Shown here in pieces: positions 17,427-27,939 of a stretch of DNA of 33,198 nt. The notes under the pieces are model-generated. The model was not told the DNA's origin. It saw only the letters and a program-made list of their open reading frames with translations, and made no database searches. Location: positions 1 through 33,198 of the forward strand of contig CATJNN010000159.1 of assembly GCA_949742185.1 (NCBI GenBank), given 5' to 3'. The position numbers and the translations under genes are program-made. This DNA comes from an uncultured Clostridia bacterium. Lineage in GTDB: Bacteria > Bacillota > Clostridia > UBA1381. The first letter of the stretch is position 1. Every line of letters begins with the position of its first letter.

Positions 17427-20111
17427 GTGAAGAAGATTGCTATTATGCTTGCAGCGGCTATGACAATTCAAATGAGCGCTGCCGCCGCGTATGCAGACTA
17501 TGCGGATACCGCCGGTCATTGGGCGGAAGGCTTCATAAGCAGCCTGACCGCCGAGGGCATTGTGGAAGGGGATAGCGTAAGCTTCCGACCCGACAGCCAT
17601 GTCAGCGTGGCGGAATTCATAAAAATGACGCTGGCTGCAATGAAGATTGACGTTGCGCCGCAAACGGCAAACTGGTCGGCTCCGTATATTAAAAAAGCGT
17701 TAGAGGAAAAATTGATATATGCGGATGAAATTGTTGATTTTTCAAAGCCTATAACGCGTGGAGAGCTTGTTAAAATATGCGTGAGAGCTATAGATGCGAA
17801 CGCTGTGGCAGGCAATGAGCGAGAGCAGTTAATATCGCGTATTTCAGACTATTATGATATTCATAACAGCGACAAGGAATATGTGCTTGCGGCGTACGCT
17901 AATAAACTTATTTATGGTTATGAGGATAACAGCTTTCAAAGTGAAAGATATACCACAAGAGCGGAAGCGTGCGTTATAATAGATCGCATGATTTCAGCGG
18001 GTAATTTCTCTAAGCCGGACGACGGAGGCAATCAGACAGTGATAGACGCAGGCGACGCAGTATATGTCGCGGAGTCGGGAAGCGACTCAAACGACGGTTC
18101 GGCGGACGCTCCGTTTAAGACTATCGAAAAGGCGCGGGATAAAGTGCGCGAGGTTATCGCGGCGGGCGCTTATCCTAAGACAGGAATGACAGTTTACCTG
18201 CGCGGCGGGGAATACAGGCTTGACAAATCTCTGGAGCTTGGAGCGGGAGATTCGGGAACGGAGGAGGCGCCTGTTGTATACGCGTCATATCCGGGAGAAA
18301 CAGCGAGAATTACAGGCGGTGTGAAGCTGCCGTACAGTGAGTTTAAGAATATTTCAGACGATATGGCGTCTAAGCTGATTGATAAATCAGCGGCGGGAAA
18401 GGTGCTGGAGCTTGACCTCGGCAAGCTGGGAATTGAGGAGCTTGGTCAGCTTTCGAGACGAGGATATCTTATTGCGGCGGAGGGAGTTCCGCAGGCGGAG
18501 TTATATGTAGACGGAAGCAGAATGCAGCTTGCGCGCTGGCCCAATAAGGACTGGGTCGGTACGACTGAAATTGTCAGAAGCGGCGCGAGAAGCAAAAACG
18601 GAGTTTTGGAGGGCGCGGTCTACAAGATTGACTATGACCGTCCGACAAAGTGGAAAAACAATATTAACGAGATTTACACAGCGGGCGTTCTGGGACCGAA
18701 CTATTTTTACGGATATTTCCCGATAGAGAAAATCGACCCCGGACAGATAACGCTTAAGGAAGGCTCGGTAACAAGCTACTATTCAAAGCATTTTATTCGA
18801 TACGAAAACATATTTGAAGAGCTTGACGAGCCGGGCGAATACTACATAGACCGTAACACAAAAATGCTCTATATGTATCCGCAGGACGGATTGGGCGCGA
18901 ACTCCGATATAATGCTTTCACAGATTAGCGAGAATTTGATTGCAGGTTCAAATGTAAGCAATGTTACATTTAAAAATCTGAAAATGGATTGTTCGCGCGC
19001 GGGAGTTGTGCGTATAAATGGAGCGAAAAACGTCACGGTTGAAAACTGCGAGGTCTCCGGAACAGGTACGAACGGCGTGTATTTAAACGGTACTGGCTGC
19101 ACGGTTAAAAACTCGATAATCCATGATATAGGAAGTACGGGAATCAGTATAACGGGCGGCGACTACGATAACATTGTTTCAAGTGAGAATATGGTTACGA
19201 ATAATCATATTTATAAGGCGGCGCAGATTGAACGCTCGTATCAGACGGGTATTACCGTAGGCCACAGGTCAGTAGGCACGACGGTGAGTCATAATGAAAT
19301 TCATGATATGCCTCATGCCGCGGTTATTATATACGGACCTAATCACACGATTGAATATAACAACATATATGACTCGGTTAAGGAATTCCACGATATGGAC
19401 GCTATATATATGAATGTATATCAGTATCCGTGGGAGCGCAATGTCATAATAAGAAGAAACTATATTCATGATTTGGGACAGCAGACGTTTACGGAAAAGC
19501 AGATGAATGTTGCGGGAATAAGAACGGATAATAACGGAAACGGTTTGCAGGTGCTTGAAAATGTGTTCTACAATATAGGATATCAGAACGCAAACGGAAT
19601 ACGCGGCGTGTGCGCTCAGGGTATCGACAATGTTGTGAATGGTAATATGTTTATAGACACTTCAGGAACATATGAAGCCGCGCATTCATATAATCCGGAC
19701 GCGAAGTGGGATGTGCAGTCCGACAGCGTTAAGGGAACTTATGAACAGTGGCAGAAATACAGCCCGAAATATTCAGAGCAGAATCCTGAGGTTGCGGATT
19801 TCTTTAAACATCATTTCGGAGCATATCAAAACGGAAATAAATTTAAGAATAATCTGGTGGTGAATATTAAATTCCCGCTCGGCACGGCAAACGGCGCTCC
19901 GGCGGCTCAGGGCTTTTTTGCAGCGGAGCAGCTTGTTGAGGCTGAGGGAAATATAGTCACAAAATCCGACCCCGGATTTGCAGACTACAGCAAAGGAGAT
20001 TTCACCCTTAAAGACGACAGCGAGGTTTACAGCAAGAATAAAGATTTCCCGAAGATTGACTTTAAAAATATAGGTCTGCTGAAGGACGAGGCTGTGGGCG
20101 TGGTAAAATAG
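17427..20111 (+). CDS. SLH-domain protein with right-handed beta-helix (GH141-like) module
   Basis: GTG start with RBS aggaggg; signal peptide; YADTAGHWAEGFISSLTAEGIVEGDSVSFRPDSHVSVAEFIKM (SLH); YVAESGSDSNDGSADAPFKTIEKARDKVRE...LRGGEY...EPGEYYIDRNTKMLYMYP. Confidence 0.88.
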   Translation: MKKIAIMLAAAMTIQMSAAAAYADYADTAGHWAEGFISSLTAEGIVEGDSVSFRPDSHVSVAEFIKMTLAAMKIDVAPQTANWSAPYIKKALEEKLIYADEIVDFSKPITRGELVKICVRAIDANAVAGNEREQLISRISDYYDIHNSDKEYVLAAYANKLIYGYEDNSFQSERYTTRAEACVIIDRMISAGNFSKPDDGGNQTVIDAGDAVYVAESGSDSNDGSADAPFKTIEKARDKVREVIAAGAYPKTGMTVYLRGGEYRLDKSLELGAGDSGTEEAPVVYASYPGETARITGGVKLPYSEFKNISDDMASKLIDKSAAGKVLELDLGKLGIEELGQLSRRGYLIAAEGVPQAELYVDGSRMQLARWPNKDWVGTTEIVRSGARSKNGVLEGAVYKIDYDRPTKWKNNINEIYTAGVLGPNYFYGYFPIEKIDPGQITLKEGSVTSYYSKHFIRYENIFEELDEPGEYYIDRNTKMLYMYPQDGLGANSDIMLSQISENLIAGSNVSNVTFKNLKMDCSRAGVVRINGAKNVTVENCEVSGTGTNGVYLNGTGCTVKNSIIHDIGSTGISITGGDYDNIVSSENMVTNNHIYKAAQIERSYQTGITVGHRSVGTTVSHNEIHDMPHAAVIIYGPNHTIEYNNIYDSVKEFHDMDAIYMNVYQYPWERNVIIRRNYIHDLGQQTFTEKQMNVAGIRTDNNGNGLQVLENVFYNIGYQNANGIRGVCAQGIDNVVNGNMFIDTSGTYEAAHSYNPDAKWDVQSDSVKGTYEQWQKYSPKYSEQNPEVADFFKHHFGAYQNGNKFKNNLVVNIKFPLGTANGAPAAQGFFAAEQLVEAEGNIVTKSDPGFADYSKGDFTLKDDSEVYSKNKDFPKIDFKNIGLLKDEAVGVVK

Positions 20112-20126
20112 AAAGGATGAGTGTAA

Positions 20127-23100
20127 TTGAAGAAAAAAATATTGTCGTTTATAATTGCGGCGGTTCTGCTGTTTCAGATAGCCGCAATACCGAACGTATC
20201 AGCGGCGGGGGTTACGCTTCCGGGCACGTATACGTTTATTGACACCTGTTACAGCCCTGTAAACGGCGGCACATATGTTGCGATGGCAAAGAATTTTACC
20301 GATGCGCAAAATCATCCCGCAAGAATTTATGTATCGCAAAACGGAGAGGACTGGACAGAGGCAAAAACTTTTAGTCAGGCGAAGCATTATTACCAAGCAG
20401 ACGTCAGACAAAATATCGTATGGTGGGAAAAAGAGCAAAAGTTTGTAGCTATTATACTTAATCATCTCTGGTTTTCAGAGGATGGTTATACATGGGAAAT
20501 GGTGCCGGAGGAGATTTTTAAACGCTCCAATGCTGTTATTGCAACAAACGGACAGCGGCTTGTGGTACTTGCAAAAGCATCTATGCTGGTATTTGACGAC
20601 CTGGAGAATCCGCCTGTTGAAACATATATCTTTGATAAGAAGCCAGACAATAACACATGTGGTAAAACGATAGGTATTTCTCCGGAAGAACCATATCTAT
20701 ATTTTGGAACTGACCAATATAAGATATGGCTGTGTGACAGCCGTATAGGGCCTAATGGTGATCCGGAACGACCAGACACATCTGCGCAGCTGACTGAAAA
20801 TATCGGCGCAATACCGTACGACATGGAATGGGTTAGCGGTTTAGAAGGCTGGATTACGGTGAATGGGAAGGCTGTGCTGCGCGTTGTTAATAATGCGGAT
20901 AAGCCAAGCTATAGCTCTTTAAATGAAGTGATGCTTTCAGACGGTACAGCCAACAAGGAAGGTTTTACGGCTGTTGCTGCAAATGATGAAAATATTGTGT
21001 TTGGTACGGAAAAAGGCAAATTCTACATTGCTCCAAACGACAAAGAGGTGGTAAAGGGAACGATTCCGTTTACGGTTGTTGAAGCGGGATATCTCGATAA
21101 CACGGAAGAAATCCGTTCAATAAGCGCGGCGGGAGACGGAATGTTTTTTGCGGTTTCTAAGACGAAGATATTCCTGATTATGCAAGAGGACGACGGCGTG
21201 TGGCGTTTTTATGATGTCGGCGGTTCCAATATATCGCTTGAAAACGAGACCCGCTTTGAAATCCCTGCGTCAGGATCATACACAACAACATTCGCGCCGG
21301 TTAACTATGATTATAAAGGTAATGTTTCTTCCGATAATATTGTAAGCTTTGATTTAATATCAGAGCTTCCGACAGGAGTAACATCGGAAAAGCTTAGCGA
21401 TGCAAGTGCGCAGTTTACGATTGACAGCACGGTTTCCGGCGGACACGAGATTAAATATAAAGCTGTGACTGAGAGCGGAAAAACACAAGAATTTGTTATA
21501 ACTGTAGTGGACGAAGATCATATTGAAATAACGGGAAATGATAATATGGCAATTCCTCTGGAAGGCGACGAGGCAGAGAGGTATGAGTATCTCTTTGAGA
21601 TGATAGGAACCGACGGAAATACAATGGACCGTGAGATTGTTGTAAATGTGGAAACTATGCCGGAGGGAGCGAGCTTTGACAGCAGCTCAAACACTTTTAT
21701 CATAGGCGAGAATACGGAGCCCGGCGAGATTGTGTTTACGGCGTCTTCTGCAGTTAAACCTGAAAATAAAGCGGAAAAACGTGTTAATGTGTCAAGACGC
21801 AAGCCTGTAAAAATAGTTTTTGACGAAGCGCCAGACGCGGTGTACATTCCTTATGAGGGGAAAGCGCTGTATAAGTATTCAGCTAAGCTGTATGACCAGA
21901 CTGATAGAGAGCTTTCCTATGAAAAAGTGAAATGGAGCGTTGAAGCGAAGGATATTCCGAGTATGGACGGCGTTGCGATGGAAGAGAACAGAGGCGAGCT
22001 TTCGCTAATCAGCACATTAATAAAAGGTACTGTTACAATAACGGCGGCTTCCGCAAGCGACGCGGAGCTTATCATACAAAAGGATGTTAAGCTTAATTAC
22101 ACTGACCGCCGTATAGTGGATGACGACTTTGCTCAATTTAGTCTGGACACGTCTGTGCCAGCCGAGGGAAAACTTCCGCTTGCGTCAAGAGGACCTCAAG
22201 GAAGCACAATTAAATGGCGCAGCACGGATGAGAACGTTATAACAACAGACGGAACGGTAATTCGTCCGAGCCGCGAGGATAAAAAGGTTACGCTCACCGG
22301 AGCGTGGAAGTATAACACGGCGACGATTGAAAGAAAATACGAGTTTTTAGTGAAAAAAGCAGAGACGCTTTGCGTTAACGGCGATTTAAAGGAGAACAGC
22401 ACAAAGGGCTGGAATCCGAAAAATAATACGGAATTATCCGTTATTGAGGAGAACGGCAAGAACGTGCTTAAATCAAGCGGTACGGGCGCGTATCAGACAA
22501 TAACTTTCACAAACAACAGCAGTTACGGCTTTAATGCGAGAGTGAAAGCGCCGGCAAACGGAAAAATAAGATTAATGTCTGAAAAGGTTGGCAAAATTGC
22601 GGAAATCACGTCTAACGGACAGTATCAGGATATAAAAGCGTCGTATGATTATCGCAAGCAAAAGAATTCTTTTGAGGACAAAATTTATCTTGAATATACC
22701 GGTGATTTGCTCGTAGACGAGCTTAAGGTGTATGAGATTACTCTGGAACTTAACGCTGCGGCGGCTGCAGTGAATAAGGCAGTGTATAGCAAAAAGGAAA
22801 AGGATATAAATGCGGCTGCGGATTTGCTTGACGCTTTTTATGATTTGCCGGTGCGCGACGAGCTTAGAGATAAGCTTGACAAAATAAACAGCTCTTCAAG
22901 CGGTGGTTCCGGCGGCTCGGGAGGTTCCGGCGGCGGTGGCGGAGGAAGTTCATCAAAGAATCACAGCACCGCGCCGTCCACAGTGATTATGGGGAACAAT
23001 ACAAATGCAATTCCAACGCCGCCTAAGAAAGAGGACAACACAGCAGACGAGCTTGATACATATCTTTTGAAGTTTAAGGATATGAAAGGGCACTGGGCGA

Positions 23101-23618
23101 GAACAGACGTTGAGCAAATGGCTGAGCTCGGCGTTATAACCGGAGACGGAAACGATATGTTCCGTCCTGACGACGAAGTGTCAAGAGCGGAATTTGCTGC
23201 AATGATAACGCGCGCGATGGGACTTGAGCCGACAGCGTACGAAAACAGTTTCTTTGACGTTGTAAGCGGCGACTGGTATTCGGGATATGTTCAGACAGTG
23301 CGCAGTAATAATTATATGAACGGCTACGACGGATTGTTTAATCCGAATGAAGCGATAACGCGCGAGGAACTTGCAAAGGTTATTGTAGCGGCGTATAACG
23401 CCAAAACAAATACAAAGCTGGAAACAGGAAAGACCCTGTATTTCAACGACCTCGACAATATAAGCTATTGGGCGTACGACTATATAGTGGAGGCGGCTGA
23501 CATGGGCTTTATCAACGGAATGACAGAGGAGCTTTTCGCTCCGAAACAGCATGCGACACGCGCGCAGACTGCCGTTATGTTAAAGCGCGTTTACGATAAG
23601 CTTAATCCGGCGCAGTAA
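20127..23618 (+). CDS. Secreted BNR-like propeller protein with Ig-like/CBM-like domains, Gly/Ser linker and three C-terminal SLH domains
   Basis: TTG start with aaagga RBS; signal peptide; YVSQNGEDW and WFSEDGYTW Asp-box-like motifs; SSSSGGSGGSGGSGGGGGGSSS linker; FKDMKGHWARTDVEQMAELGVITGDGNDMFRPDDEVSRAEFAAMITRAMG and two further SLH repeats. Confidence 0.85.
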   Translation: MKKKILSFIIAAVLLFQIAAIPNVSAAGVTLPGTYTFIDTCYSPVNGGTYVAMAKNFTDAQNHPARIYVSQNGEDWTEAKTFSQAKHYYQADVRQNIVWWEKEQKFVAIILNHLWFSEDGYTWEMVPEEIFKRSNAVIATNGQRLVVLAKASMLVFDDLENPPVETYIFDKKPDNNTCGKTIGISPEEPYLYFGTDQYKIWLCDSRIGPNGDPERPDTSAQLTENIGAIPYDMEWVSGLEGWITVNGKAVLRVVNNADKPSYSSLNEVMLSDGTANKEGFTAVAANDENIVFGTEKGKFYIAPNDKEVVKGTIPFTVVEAGYLDNTEEIRSISAAGDGMFFAVSKTKIFLIMQEDDGVWRFYDVGGSNISLENETRFEIPASGSYTTTFAPVNYDYKGNVSSDNIVSFDLISELPTGVTSEKLSDASAQFTIDSTVSGGHEIKYKAVTESGKTQEFVITVVDEDHIEITGNDNMAIPLEGDEAERYEYLFEMIGTDGNTMDREIVVNVETMPEGASFDSSSNTFIIGENTEPGEIVFTASSAVKPENKAEKRVNVSRRKPVKIVFDEAPDAVYIPYEGKALYKYSAKLYDQTDRELSYEKVKWSVEAKDIPSMDGVAMEENRGELSLISTLIKGTVTITAASASDAELIIQKDVKLNYTDRRIVDDDFAQFSLDTSVPAEGKLPLASRGPQGSTIKWRSTDENVITTDGTVIRPSREDKKVTLTGAWKYNTATIERKYEFLVKKAETLCVNGDLKENSTKGWNPKNNTELSVIEENGKNVLKSSGTGAYQTITFTNNSSYGFNARVKAPANGKIRLMSEKVGKIAEITSNGQYQDIKASYDYRKQKNSFEDKIYLEYTGDLLVDELKVYEITLELNAAAAAVNKAVYSKKEKDINAAADLLDAFYDLPVRDELRDKLDKINSSSSGGSGGSGGSGGGGGGSSSKNHSTAPSTVIMGNNTNAIPTPPKKEDNTADELDTYLLKFKDMKGHWARTDVEQMAELGVITGDGNDMFRPDDEVSRAEFAAMITRAMGLEPTAYENSFFDVVSGDWYSGYVQTVRSNNYMNGYDGLFNPNEAITREELAKVIVAAYNAKTNTKLETGKTLYFNDLDNISYWAYDYIVEAADMGFINGMTEELFAPKQHATRAQTAVMLKRVYDKLNPAQ
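22900..22961 (+). repeat. Gly/Ser-rich linker-coding repeat
   Basis: Encodes SSGGSGGSGGSGGGGGGSSS before the C-terminal SLH domains. Confidence 0.8.
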
Positions 23619-23658
23619 TGTTTTGCCGATTTATAAAGAAAGGAGTTATAAGGTTATA

Positions 23659-26343
23659 ATGAAGAAATTGATAAGTATTTTTATAGCTTTTGTATGTTTG
23701 TTATCGTCTGTTAACTTCGTATTTGCCGAGGACACACTCAGCGAAAAACAGATTGACGCGATTTCCTTTATGAATAATATCGGAATATATCAAGGCGTTA
23801 CTGAAGAAAAAGCGACGGAAGCGCTTACAAGAGCTGAATTTGCAAAAATAGTGGTTAGAGTGATGGGAGGGGAGGAATTTCTCTCTCAGACTCCGCGCAG
23901 AATATTTTCGGATGTTCTGCCGGAGCATGACGCCGCGGCGAGCATTGAATATCTTTATAACCGCGGAATAATGGCGGGATACGGTCAGGCGGAATTTAAG
24001 CCTGATTCGCCCATATCGCTCGGGGAAGCAATCAAGGTTATAGTTTCTTTAACAGGCTATGCTGAATTTGCAGAACAACAGGGAGGATATCCGAGAGGAT
24101 ATTATTCGGTTGCCGCTTCAAACGATATGATAAAGGGCGTAGGCACAGGGTTAGAGGAGCAGATTACATATGCCGGCGCGGCTGTGATGATTCAGAATGT
24201 GCTTGAAAGCGATAAATATCTTAAAGTGACAGGCTATCAGGGAAGCGCGCCGCTTTTCAACAGGGAAGACAATAAGGCGTATATGTCTTATGCGCTTGGT
24301 ATTTACCAATATATAGGTATACTTGAAGCATATGATAACACATCGTTGTATAACGCGCGCGACGAGTATAAAGAGGGTATGGTTAAAATCGACGGCGAAC
24401 TGCTTGACGCGTCCGGCGTTGATGTTTCAAAATATCTGGGAATGAGAATTAAAGTGTATTATAAAGCTGACGATACAGGCTATCGTATAATGCACGCGGT
24501 TCCGGACAAAAACACAAAAATGATTGAAGTTAAAGACGACGACATCGACGAAGGAACCACAAAGACGCGCTTTCAGTATAATGAAAAAAACAGTCTGAGA
24601 AACGCTAAAATCTCAGACGACGCTATATTTATCTATAACGGAAAGCGTCTTGATATTGTGGCTGACACAGACCTTATTGTAAGAAACGGTTATGTTCGCC
24701 TTGTGAGCAATAACAGCGGAAGCACATATGACGTTGTTGTGATAAAAAATTATGAAACATTTATAGTCGATAAGGCGGTTGCAACGGACAGCATTCTGAA
24801 TTTTAAATACGGAAGAGGTTCTCTGGACTTAGGAGAAGAAGGAGTTATAAAAACAGTATACTGGCTGGAAGGAGAAAAGGCTGATTTTTCAGGTATATCC
24901 TCGGGAAGCGTTGTTTCAATAGCAATGAGTAAAAACACTGTCGGAGATTTGTTTGCGGAGGTTATGATTTCCAATAATAAAATTACGGGGGTTGCCAAAA
25001 GCGTTTATGATAACGACTACAGACGCTGCGTAGAGCTTGACGACGAGAGTGTGTATGAGTTTACCGATGAGTATGAGGAAAGACTTGAAGCAGGAGAAAG
25101 CAATACATATGAGCCGTCTGTAGGCAACGAGGGCGAGTTTTACATTGATTACTTCAACAGAGTTGCAGGCTACAAAATATCGGCAGGTTCAAAGGATTAT
25201 GCATATGTTGTGAAATGCTGGTATGACAAGGACGCGGAAGACGGCGAAATGAGAGTGTTCACAAAGGACGGCAATTTTGAAACGTATAAATTAACGGATA
25301 AAGTTACCGTTAATAATGTGAAAACTGACCCGGATAAAATTCCTGAAATGCTTAAGGCTTCAAATCCTGACGCGGATCCTAATAAGAGAACTGTAAATCA
25401 GCTTATTATCTGCAAAGCAAGCGAGGACGGAGTCGTTAAAAAAATTCAGATAGCTGAAAATAAGACTTCTGAGAAGTATTATGTCGCGTCCGACGAGGAA
25501 TTCGTGCTTCACGCGCATCCGTCGAGAGTTGATACTGACGATACAGGTAAGCAAACCTACGCATATCCCGGAATACGCTTTTATAAAGATATGGGGTATC
25601 AGTATCCGTTTAGCTTTATGAGCGGAAAAACAATACATTTTATGATACCGACGGATAAGACGAATGAAAAAGCGTATAAGGTTGCGACAAAGCTTTCAAG
25701 CACAGACGTGAGCGTTCCGGGACCGGTATTTGCATATGACGCAGGTCTTGGCGGAGCGCTGGGAGCGGTTGTGAGCAATACTGAAAAATCAGGGAAATTC
25801 GGCACGCCTGTTATAGTAGATTCAGTGGCAAAGGCTGTCGACGAAGAGGGCGACGTATGCACGCTGATTAAATTTATCGGCGGACAAAGCGTATATGCTG
25901 ACGACGATGTTAACTATAGCCAGCCCGGTGATAATTGGAGCAGCTATGCAGATTACTCAAATACAAGAATCGAGGATTTAAAAAGAGGAGACGTAATAGC
26001 GTACACAACGCAAAACGAAAAAGTTTTGGATCTTTTTGTGATAGTTAGGGTAAACGATATAGGAGAGCTGCGTACTGATGGTCAGAGCATAGCGGAAAGC
26101 GGAAATATGATTGCAGACGTCGTATCTGTTTCGGAAAACGGAAGAACGGCGATGGTATATTATTATGACAATCATGAAAAGCGGTATTTTTATCAGACAA
26201 TGCTTGTAAATTCTACAACGTACCGCTACGACAGCAGCGACGGTAAGGTATATAATTCATCTGCTTCGGATCTCCAGCCGGGAGACAGAGTGCTTATTAA
26301 TTCTTTCTGGTGGTCGCCGAAGCTGATAGTAATATTTAGATAA
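23659..26343 (+). CDS. SLH-domain surface protein with a large uncharacterized C-terminal region
   Basis: Start at 23659 (MKKLISIFIAFVCLLSSVNFVFA signal peptide) rather than 23623; two N-terminal SLH-like repeats (ALTRAEFAKIVVRVMGG; IEYLYNRGIMAGYGQAEFKPDSPISLGEAIKVIVSLTG); the remainder is not recognized. Confidence 0.82.
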   Translation: MKKLISIFIAFVCLLSSVNFVFAEDTLSEKQIDAISFMNNIGIYQGVTEEKATEALTRAEFAKIVVRVMGGEEFLSQTPRRIFSDVLPEHDAAASIEYLYNRGIMAGYGQAEFKPDSPISLGEAIKVIVSLTGYAEFAEQQGGYPRGYYSVAASNDMIKGVGTGLEEQITYAGAAVMIQNVLESDKYLKVTGYQGSAPLFNREDNKAYMSYALGIYQYIGILEAYDNTSLYNARDEYKEGMVKIDGELLDASGVDVSKYLGMRIKVYYKADDTGYRIMHAVPDKNTKMIEVKDDDIDEGTTKTRFQYNEKNSLRNAKISDDAIFIYNGKRLDIVADTDLIVRNGYVRLVSNNSGSTYDVVVIKNYETFIVDKAVATDSILNFKYGRGSLDLGEEGVIKTVYWLEGEKADFSGISSGSVVSIAMSKNTVGDLFAEVMISNNKITGVAKSVYDNDYRRCVELDDESVYEFTDEYEERLEAGESNTYEPSVGNEGEFYIDYFNRVAGYKISAGSKDYAYVVKCWYDKDAEDGEMRVFTKDGNFETYKLTDKVTVNNVKTDPDKIPEMLKASNPDADPNKRTVNQLIICKASEDGVVKKIQIAENKTSEKYYVASDEEFVLHAHPSRVDTDDTGKQTYAYPGIRFYKDMGYQYPFSFMSGKTIHFMIPTDKTNEKAYKVATKLSSTDVSVPGPVFAYDAGLGGALGAVVSNTEKSGKFGTPVIVDSVAKAVDEEGDVCTLIKFIGGQSVYADDDVNYSQPGDNWSSYADYSNTRIEDLKRGDVIAYTTQNEKVLDLFVIVRVNDIGELRTDGQSIAESGNMIADVVSVSENGRTAMVYYYDNHEKRYFYQTMLVNSTTYRYDSSDGKVYNSSASDLQPGDRVLINSFWWSPKLIVIFR

Positions 26344-26363
26344 AGGAAAGGAGCAAAAAAATT

Positions 26364-27905
26364 ATGAAGTATGTAAAAAGAATTATTGCGGCAGTGTCCG
26401 CCGCGGCGATGCTTTTGAGCGGCTGCGGAGCGCAGCGCGCAAAAGACACGGGCGAGGAGCAGGTAACGCTTAAATGGGTTTTCTTAGGTCCAGGAGAACA
26501 GCGCGACTCTCAAAAGGTGTATGATAAGTTCAACGAAGAGCTGGCAAAATATCTTCCGAATACCACCGTTGAGTTTGAGTGCATAAGCTCGACCGATTAC
26601 GCTGAAAAATGGAAGCTTGCCAGCGCGTCGCAGGAAAATCTCGATATCGTATGGCACGGCTGGATGATTCCGTATGCCAGTGAAGTTAAGAAAGGCTCTT
26701 ATCTGGAGCTTGACGAGCTTATTGATGAATATGCTCCGGAGCTTAAAAATGAAATTCCTGCAATTATTATGGATAAGCAGCGCGTGGACGGAAAGCTGTA
26801 CAGCATTCCGTGTATGCAGCAGATGGTGTCGTATGTAACGTCGCTTGATTTCCCGATTGAGATTTATGAGAAGTATAAAGACAAAATCAATCCTGAGGAG
26901 CTTTCCGAATTTTTCTCGTCAAAAGAGACTATGGACAGAGAGTGCTGGGATAAGATTGAGGAATATATAAAAATTGTAAAAGATGGCGGAGACCTTAAAA
27001 AAGGCGCGTTTGGTTTCCAGACTCATGTTGAAAAGGGCTATGAATGGATTTCAGATCCTTATAAGGTTAAAGCGAAAGGCGATGACTACACGCCGATTAA
27101 CCTCTATAGAACGCCGGAATATAAGACGTTTGTCCAGGCATATTCTGAATGGTTCCAGAAAGGCTATATCAGAAAAGACGTTTTAACGGCTGAAAACGTT
27201 GGCACGGAGGATTATGACGTTAAGGGCGGAGTTAATTACATTGTCGGTCAGGGATATATGCCTGTTCAATCTGAGATTGACAGCAAAAAGGCTGCAGGGT
27301 CAACGGCGTATGTGAAAATTCCGTTTGACAACGATCACTATATTCCGTATATGGCGTCTGCTTCAAACACGGCAATATCAATAAATTCAAAGCATCCGGA
27401 ACGCGCAATGCAGCTTATCGCGCTTATGAACACTGAAAAGGGCAAGGATTTATACAATCTTCTTACTTTCGGTATTGAAGGCGAGCACTATACAAAGGTG
27501 AACGACACGGAAATTCAGCCGATAGGCTACACATCACAGCCAACGTCTGAAAGCCCATACGGACAATTTAGATTTGCAACAGGCAACACGTTTAACGGAT
27601 ATGAAATCTATATGAAGGATAAGAACCAGATATATAAGAACGACTTTATCAAGAGTGTGAACGAGAATGCGGCTCCGTCAAAGCTTCGCGGCTTCACGCT
27701 CGACACAGACCCGATTAAGATGGAGCTTGCGCAGGTTACGGCGGTAGTGGGAGAATACAAGAAATCGCTTAATTCAGGCGCGGCGGCAGATCCTATGGGA
27801 CTGTATGAAGAATTCCAGCAGAAACTTATAGCGGCTGGCGACGATAAGATTGTTGCAGAGATTCAGCGTCAGATTGACGAGTGGCGCGCAGGCAATAACC
27901 AGTAA
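26364..27905 (+). CDS. ABC transporter extracellular solute-binding lipoprotein (DUF3502-like C-terminus)
   Basis: Lipobox LLSGC; VTLKWVFLGPGEQRDSQKVYDKFNEEL; DIVWHGWM; C-terminal LRGFTLDTDPIKMELAQVTAVVGEYKKSL..KLIAAGDDKIVAEIQRQIDEW. Confidence 0.92.
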   Translation: MKYVKRIIAAVSAAAMLLSGCGAQRAKDTGEEQVTLKWVFLGPGEQRDSQKVYDKFNEELAKYLPNTTVEFECISSTDYAEKWKLASASQENLDIVWHGWMIPYASEVKKGSYLELDELIDEYAPELKNEIPAIIMDKQRVDGKLYSIPCMQQMVSYVTSLDFPIEIYEKYKDKINPEELSEFFSSKETMDRECWDKIEEYIKIVKDGGDLKKGAFGFQTHVEKGYEWISDPYKVKAKGDDYTPINLYRTPEYKTFVQAYSEWFQKGYIRKDVLTAENVGTEDYDVKGGVNYIVGQGYMPVQSEIDSKKAAGSTAYVKIPFDNDHYIPYMASASNTAISINSKHPERAMQLIALMNTEKGKDLYNLLTFGIEGEHYTKVNDTEIQPIGYTSQPTSESPYGQFRFATGNTFNGYEIYMKDKNQIYKNDFIKSVNENAAPSKLRGFTLDTDPIKMELAQVTAVVGEYKKSLNSGAAADPMGLYEEFQQKLIAAGDDKIVAEIQRQIDEWRAGNNQ

Positions 27906-27939
27906 TGTAAAATAAAAAATTACTGAAGGAGAACAAAAA

